DNA from: Wolfiporia cocos
Taxonomy: Eukaryota; Basidiomycota; Agaricomycetes; Polyporales; Phaeolaceae
Direction of reading: 5' to 3'
NCBI GenBank assembly: GCA_029448655.1
Contig: JACCLO010000018.1
Location: 124,001-188,000 of the forward strand
Length of the DNA stretch: 64,000 bases
Shown: positions 58,340 to 64,000 of the stretch, piece by piece
Layout: each line of letters opens with the position of its first letter
Position numbering within the stretch: the stretch's first letter is position 1
Notes under the pieces: model-generated
What the model saw: the letters and a program-made list of their open reading frames with translations, nothing else
What the model was told of the DNA's origin: nothing
The model's database searches: none
Position numbers and translations under genes: made by a program

Positions 58340-59454
58340 TGACACAGACTCACATAGCTGTGTGACTGGCCCTGCCAGGAACCCAAAATGCTGCCAGATG
58401 AGCAACAGCTCACCCCCTATGTCTGGCGAGGGCCCTATCCCTTGCCAATTGTGCCAGCGATGACACAGACTAACCTGTCTGTGGAACCCTGTACGACAGG
58501 GGAATCCTATAACGCAGTACAGGACGGTGCGCGACCGCAATAGCGGTGAACTTGTCGGCTGTACCCTAAGAAGGGACTCCTAGAGTCGACGTGTTGAGGC
58601 AGCGCACAGTCAAGTAAGACGAGATGGGCCCCCGGCCAGAGTCGCACACAGAACGAGAGTAGAAAGGGGCTGTGCCCAATTGTCGAGAATCTTAGGAATG
58701 GGGAGTAAGCCCACATTCCGTCGTAATATATACATGAGCGATGGAGCTACTAGTACTGCCCTAAAGAGAAGGCCTGTGCGCCGTATCTACTGGGTCATGT
58801 GCTAAGTGACGCATCATGTAACTACTGTGACCATAGTGTGAGTACCGGAGGCGCGCGCTACCCTACAGCGCTAAACTACTGGGTCAGATGATCTAGATGG
58901 CGAAGAGGAGACACTGGAGGTGGCTGAGGATCAGGAAGGCACGCGCACGCCTAGCGGCGCCTGTGAATACCTATAGCGAGGGATGTCAGAACCCCCCACC
59001 GGGAATTCTGTGACAAGCGAGGCAGCATGCATCTGAGTGGCAACTGAGAACCAGCAGTACGACCAGGGTCTCACACAAGCCAGAGGCGAATAAGAGGGAC
59101 TAGCCCCATTGTCAAGAATCCAAAGAATGGGGAGTAAGCCCCATTCACATTGTACTATATACATGTGTGAAAGCATTAAGTATCTAGCTACCCTAAAGCT
59201 AAGGTCCGTGCACTGCGGTCCTGTAACTACGAGTGACCGTACAAGTAACGCTACATGTAACTAGCAGGTGACCATAACGTGGTGTACCTGGCACGTGCGC
59301 CTACCCCTGAGAGGCACTGTATCTACTGGATCACATGACTGTCTAAGTATCAAAGAGAAGATGTGGAGATGTAGGAAAACAGAGGGCATACCGCACACGT
59401 GGTGGTATACCGTAAATAACCTAGGGTGTATTAGCCACAATAAGATCTGTGACA
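58340..59454 (-). mobile_element. solo LTR with an LTR nested in it
   Basis: Starts TGACACAGACTC, ends GATCTGTGACA, flanked by TGCTG on both sides (58335-58339, 59455-59459). About 555 bp without the nested LTR. Stem-loop arms GAATGGGG/CCCCATTC. Confidence 0.9.
58461..59015 (-). mobile_element. solo LTR nested in the 58340 LTR
   Basis: Starts TGACACAGACTA, ends ATTCTGTGACA, flanked by AGCGA on both sides (58456-58460, 59016-59020). Related to the TRIM-like LTR family (GCGCGCGCTACCCTACAGCG). Confidence 0.9.
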
Positions 59455-59544
59455 TGCTGGTCATGTGATTAGTAAACAAAAGTGCCTGTGTTCAACCCCA
59501 GTGGGGGCAGGTGCTAGCTATGCTGCAGAAACTGTAACACTTAG

Positions 59545-60082
59545 AGCCTGTGTCTGTTACACAGGGCACTGAATGTTGTATGCCCACCACTGTGAATCAA
59601 TTACATGAGATATAGGGTCAATCTGCTGCTCCAAAGGCATACAGACAAGTGAATAGGCATCATACCAAAAGTATTAGAGTCTAACATAAGGTCCACATGG
59701 CCAGAAATACTGCACACTATGGCATCATAGTGTCTCCAAGGTTGTAAAATGGTAGATGATCCAATTTTCATCATCTGTGTATTTCCCCACAGTATTGTAT
59801 GCTAAATCATATGAAATATAATACAGAATATTTTATGATTTGATAATTGATTCTCAATGAGTGATGAGACATTCATCTGAGTGGTATCTCAACCACATAC
59901 CAATACTTAAATGGGCATAGGACAATAACAGGCATAATCGGCCAGGCACCATCTCAGTATTATTCTTCTCATGGTGTATATATACTATATGTACAGTATC
60001 CCACTATATGGCTGTGTGGATCTTTAGTAGCACATGTTACATGATCACATGTCTATTTTGGCACTGACTTTCTAGATGTTTC
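59545..60082. other. AT-rich segment without recognisable gene
   Basis: Nothing recognised on either strand. Confidence 0.4.
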
Positions 60083-61222
60083 TGTCACAGGCCAATTTCA
60101 AAACCTAAGATGTACATACCAAGTTGACACTCTGCTCACACTCACAACCACACCAGAGCACCTCCAAAGTACTTATCCGAACCCAGCTGGAATCCTGATG
60201 CCAACACTAGTAGAAGCCCTTTGATACATAAGCCACTAACAGGCACTAGCCATTCAACCTCACCACATCACCAGCCACACCTAAGCCCTAACCCTAGTCC
60301 AAGTCCTGGCAGCCAGAACCCTAATGCTGCCTAGTCCACAATCAATGGCCATGCATGAGCCAACTCATAGAAACCACCAGTACAGTGAGCTAGATGGCCA
60401 ACCACACACAACCAAGGTCTCCCAGTCCCAACCCACTCACTGCACACTGCACTATCCAGGGTAGTCAATGCTCACACATGACCCACTGATTTGGCACATA
60501 CCATATGCCCATCAGACCACCGTGCCCACATCTCACAACATAGACATTCACCATTACAGGCATGGACTACATTAGTTATGGACCAAGGCCTATAGACAGC
60601 CCTAAACTCTATGCAACACCCTTAGCTAATGAGAACCACCTGCATGGGCTTAGCATGATGCCACCAATCACCACCAATCACCACCAATCACCACCAATCA
60701 CCACCAATCACCACTGATCACCACCAATCACCACCAATCACCACCAATTGCCATACATCACCCAACGCCATTACTGGCCAGTCCCCAATCACAGACCATT
60801 AACCCCACCATTACCAGCACCGGTCCTGATCACGCTAGAACCCTAATCAATAGACATAACGACCCACTATTACTGGTAGATCCCCTGATCAACGAGAACC
60901 ACTGATCGTAACCTAACAGATTGGTAATCCACTCCGATCCGGACATGACCTGCTATGTCACCATGGACATCTCACACAGCCTGTGCTCTGATGCCATTAC
61001 CAGCCATGTAGCTTAGACCAATCATGTACCAGTGCTGATGGCCTTACAGCCCATGCACCATAAGCATGTACAAATAGTAAAGTCTATATAATGGGCTGAC
61101 AGTCTTGGGCAACCCCCAGACTTGTCTTGGCCATTTACACCTCACATAGCCTCAGACCAGGAATGCACCCTTGTGTGAGTAACATTCCCCCAAGTAGTTG
61201 TGCTGAGAAGTAGCTCATGTCA
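60083..61222 (+). mobile_element. long solo LTR (1,140 bp) with an internal minisatellite
   Basis: Starts TGTCACAGGCCAATTT, ends CTCATGTCA, flanked by GTTTC on both sides (60078-60082, 61223-61227). Same family as 43421-43824 but extended. TATA box (GTCTATATAATGGG) at about 61082. Confidence 0.85.
60661..60750 (+). repeat. 10-bp minisatellite, nine units
   Basis: CCACCAATCA repeated nine times; unit 6 is CCACTGATCA and the last unit ends TTG. It lies in the 60083 LTR and is absent from the sister LTR at 43421. Confidence 0.95.
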
Positions 61223-61227
61223 GTTTC

Positions 61228-61599
61228 CTTACATCAGAGCAATGATTCAATTATGAAAGCTACATGGAAGTATATATTGAATCCTAGACACTATGTGACT
61301 AGAGCTTCAGGATTTTTGATGACCATTGGTTGTAGCTGTGGGCTGTGTGGGTTGAATGATGTTGAAATCTGCTTCAGCCACTTCAGCCACCCAGACAAAG
61401 GTTTGGGGTTTATCTGAGTTTATATTAGGGTCTATTTGAGATCCAAAGTACCTTTGGTCATGTTTCCTTGCATATCAGGTCACCATGCACTTATGCTAGC
61501 AGACAATGGACAGATATGGCAAGTGCTGCTACTTGGTGGCTGCTCTACTGTAACTGGATAGGTATGCTACCAGCTGCATCCTTTTGCATATTAGAGTCA
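61228..61599. other. CG-poor segment without recognisable gene
   Basis: Upstream flank of the SIN3 relic; may hold its lost 5' part. Nothing recognised. Confidence 0.35.
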
Positions 61600-62330
61600 A
61601 TGTCACTGAGGTTCATTGTGAGCCTGAAGGTATACAACAATGTCACAGTTCTGTAACTGCCACCCTGTCTGGTGTCTATTGGGTACCAGACACATGCACC
61701 TAGCTGATAGCAATTAGATAAAAGACCATGTCCATATCTGATATGTAAGATCATGTGATAGATAGCTCATGTGATAGATAGCTTATGTACACAATGTAGT
61801 TACACACTAGCACACAGGCCTTTGCCTTTAGGGCAGGCCTTTGATAGATACTGTGCCCTACATGTATATAGGCTGCATCTGAGGGTGTACACCCCTCAGA
61901 CTTAATCACCTTGTCCTGGGGGCAATTGCCCCTGGACTGCCCGCTCATCACCATACCCACTGCATGCTTATCATCTTCAACTCCCTAGCCTGGGGACTGC
62001 CACTACCACTGAAGCCTATGTTATGCCAGTGGGGCATCATTGAGAGGTGTGCTCTTAGGTGGGGGGATGGGTGAGTGGTTTTGTGACAAACAGATTCCTA
62101 GATATTATGAAGGACATCAAGAGCCAACTGTATGTCTACTGCCATATACATGTGATCATCAACTCATGCCCTTCACAGCATCAATACTCCAGGCATGATA
62201 GAGCATGTGTCAAACCTCTTCCATGGATACCCCACACTTATCCAGGGGTTCAACACCTTTCTTCCAGCTGGTTACTGGATTGACTTTGCCACAGATGTGC
62301 ATGACTGCAATGCAAGCTTCTTATACTATT
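61600..62330 (+). pseudogene. SIN3: SIN3 corepressor PAH-domain relic split by an LTR
   Basis: SIN3 scaffolds histone deacetylase complexes through paired amphipathic helix domains. EPE (about 61625) and VYN lead into the LTR at 61641; beyond it NRFLDIMKDIKSQ, an intron (about 62132-62179), then [20 protein letters not shown] and [20 protein letters not shown]. This is the typical VYNRFLDIMKDFK...LF.GHP.LI.GFN.FLP order of one PAH domain. A one-base slip lies between EPE and VYN. The rest of SIN3 is not found. Confidence 0.75.
61641..62088 (+). mobile_element. solo LTR in the SIN3 relic
   Basis: Starts TGTCACAGTTCTG, ends GGTTTTGTGACA, flanked by AACAA (61636-61640) and AACAG (62089-62093). 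Removing it restores VYNRFLD. Stem-loop arms TCTGAGGG/CCCTCAGA; upstream palindrome AGGCC/GGCCT around TTTAGGG. Confidence 0.85.
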
Positions 62331-62744
62331 TCTTTCTTAATGAACCAACAATACTGTTACAAATGCAATATACATTATGAGGTGAGTCGAAATTGTACAA
62401 CTTGTCATTCACTATAATGTACTACCTCCCACCACCCTGCTTAAGAACATTGTGCAGGTGTACTTCATTCAATTATAGTACACACGTGCTCCCCTCCCCC
62501 TCCTCTATTGCAGACATCTGGTGTCATCCACATTTGTGTTGCTGGCCAGACCACTACAGTGCCACACACATTCTGATGAGTAACCCAAACTCGGACATGC
62601 TTCTTTCATGTATGCTTCTTTAGATCGTCTATATAAACCCAATTTTGTCGCTTCCACTCCTTAACTCTTGACCACCACCTACTCTGTAAGTTGCATGTAT
62701 TTCACTACAGTAATACTAACCAACCAATTGTATAGACTGTTATA
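62331..62744. other. spacer
   Basis: Pyrimidine-rich stretches and short frames; possibly the promoter of the downstream frame. Nothing recognised. Confidence 0.35.
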
Positions 62745-62835
62745 ATGGCTCATGGTCAACACAACCAAAAGAACCACCAACAAACCACAAAGAGCAAGGT
62801 ACTTCCAGCACTCAAACTCACCACCCTTGCTGCCA

Positions 62836-63691
62836 TGACACAGTCTTACCTGGGACTGTGGGATCGGTGCAGCTGGGGAAGCCCTTATGCCTGGTGAGCT
62901 ACATACAGTAGCGGCAGAGGATGAACAGTGCGGTGCAAATGGGTGGCCTAAGTTCCCTAACACATAGCCGCAGTCATACTGCCAGAGGAGGGACACACAG
63001 CTCAGACGAAACAGGGATGGACAGCATCCAGCACCACAGATCAGAGGACAAGAAAGGGGCCTAAGCCCAGTTGCCGAGAATCTCAAAGATGGGGAGTAAG
63101 CCCCATCTGTCTGAGCTAATATACATCAGTGTAGAGACTACCAAGCCAGCCCTAAAGTAGAGGCCTGTGTGCAGACCAGTGCAAGGAAGTGCTAAGGGCA
63201 ACTTACCATCATGTTACATGGTTACTGGCACTGCACACAGACCTGACCTTTAGGGCTGGGTCGTTAGGGGTACTGATCATGTATATATACCAGTAGTGTA
63301 GTGTTCTGAGTTCCTCAGAACTAGTATCCTCAGCCTAGGGGGCATTCCCCTGGGATCTTCACTACTGCTTACTTGTGTGTATGTGGGCCTGCTCGAAACT
63401 CTGAGGCTGGTGGAGAGAGCACCAGTTCTTGGTAACAAGGGGGGATATCCCCGCTATGTGGTACACACAGATTCCTGTGTCATAACTAAGGTAATGCTAA
63501 ATGTAACTACTGTGACTGTGATGTGAGTATATGTGATGCACACTACCCTGGAGTGCCTATCTACTGGGTCAGGTGGTCTAGTAATGGTATCTAGGGTGTG
63601 GACATGGAGCATACTGAGGGGTGCAGGTGGAATGCATGCTGCAGTACCAAGTGAGGGATGTACATAAGCCCCTATGGGCAGTTCTGCGACA
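62836..63691 (-). mobile_element. solo LTR with an LTR nested in it
   Basis: Starts TGACACAG, ends GTTCTGCGACA, flanked by TGCCA on both sides (62831-62835, 63692-63696). Stem-loop arms AGATGGGG/CCCCATCT on the minus strand. Confidence 0.9.
63204..63482 (+). mobile_element. short solo LTR nested in the 62836 LTR
   Basis: Ends ATTCCTGTGTCA; start TACCATCATG is degraded. Flanks CAACT (63199-63203) and TAACT (63483-63487). Stem arms GTTCTGAG/CCTCAGAAC after the TATA box. Confidence 0.65.
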
Positions 63692-64000
63692 TGCCATACT
63701 GTCAGTTGACAACAACGTAGCACCACCCACCAATGAGCTTGTCAATCAGGTCACTGTGCTTTGTATTGAGGACCGACCCCTGCAAGGGGGGCCCATGCCT
63801 GCTACCAATGATGTGCTCACCACAGCTAACCCTGGTGATGAGTGGGGGGTTGTCGAAGGGACATTAAACGGAAATAAAATCGTGTTAAAATCTCACGATT
63901 ATATGGTGAGTCTAAACTACAATATTATTTGACTATCTGTCTCTTACTGAGATTGAAGACTATGACAAAATATTTCTTATGTCAGATGCTAAGTGAGGGA

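Larger units (their letters stand above)
56219..59539 (-). mobile_element. solo LTR hosting the young TRIM-like element and another LTR
   Basis: Starts TGATACAGAC, ends AAACTGTAACA. About 335 bp after removing 56367-58229 and 58340-59454. Its 3' arm ends with the terminal palindrome. Flanks TCTTG and CTTAG do not match well, so the boundaries are less certain. Confidence 0.55.
62745..63932 (+). pseudogene. unidentified reading frame interrupted by an LTR
   Basis: ATG at 62745 opens MAHGQHNQKNHQQTTK and runs to KLTTLAA; after the LTR (62836-63691) the same frame continues ILSVDNNVAPPTNELVNQVT to VVEGTLNGNKIVLKSHDYM, with TGA near 63930 unless the GTGAGT after HDYM is a splice donor. No domain recognised. 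The frame may extend beyond the window. Confidence 0.5.

Noticed and set aside
1..64000. CRISPR arrays, rRNA genes, operons, Shine-Dalgarno sites
   Set aside because: None seen; the genome is eukaryotic and the direct repeats are LTRs, target duplications or simple tandem repeats.

Overview
The window comes from a filamentous basidiomycete, most likely an Agaricomycete. The signs are densely intron-split genes with short GT-AG introns, several copies of the FunK1 fungal-specific protein kinase family, a Myb/SANT-like (DUF6818-type) gene, a chitin synthase, an M36 fungalysin, and a very large load of LTR-retrotransposon debris. Gene-like islands are rich in CG (1-9,000; 11,100-12,900; 38,500-42,600). 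Most of the rest is almost free of CG and rich in TG/CA, as expected of cytosine-methylated, ageing repeat DNA.

Layout. 1-6,037 (minus): HFM1/MER3 meiotic helicase, apparently sound, with its C-terminus off the left edge. 6,155-18,255: four decayed FunK1 kinase copies (a, b, d, c), an AlkB-like relic and a 1-kb hAT-type MITE. 18,256-20,847: an LTR remnant and a TIR element that swallowed two nested LTRs. About 21,700-29,915: one Myb/SANT-like gene blown apart by a four-deep stack of LTR insertions (22,021-27,571) and a second stack (28,219-29,359). 30,162-32,442: LTRs inside an unidentified reading frame. About 32,560-37,830: FunK1 copy e, broken by two LTRs and by a tRNA-derived composite that itself holds an LTR. 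38,542-42,546: a chitin synthase pseudogene (minus) divergent from an M36 protease pseudogene (plus). 43,421-64,000: a repeat desert with about 25 LTRs and MITEs in which relics of BRR2 (minus), SIN3 (plus), a LINE and unidentified genes are embedded.

Nearly every LTR is a solo LTR that starts TG, ends CA and is flanked by a 5-bp target duplication read directly here. I delimit about 40. Removing an LTR plus one duplication rejoins the host reading frame in several cases. One element (56,367-58,229) still has two LTRs that look identical, a primer site, a polypurine tract and a 745-bp non-coding interior: a young, non-autonomous TRIM-like element. Its primer site is a 12-nt perfect complement of its own R region, which implies Tf1-type self-priming.

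The most unusual signal is structural. The TGTCAC-type LTRs, though diverged in sequence, keep (i) a terminal palindrome, (ii) a palindrome whose arms covary around an invariant TTTAGGG apex upstream of the TATA box, and (iii) a stem-loop just downstream of the TATA box whose arms covary while its loop stays close to CTTACT. Some also carry an antisense tRNA-like A/B-box module near the 5' end. I know of no description of this combination, and it is the candidate for an undescribed system here.
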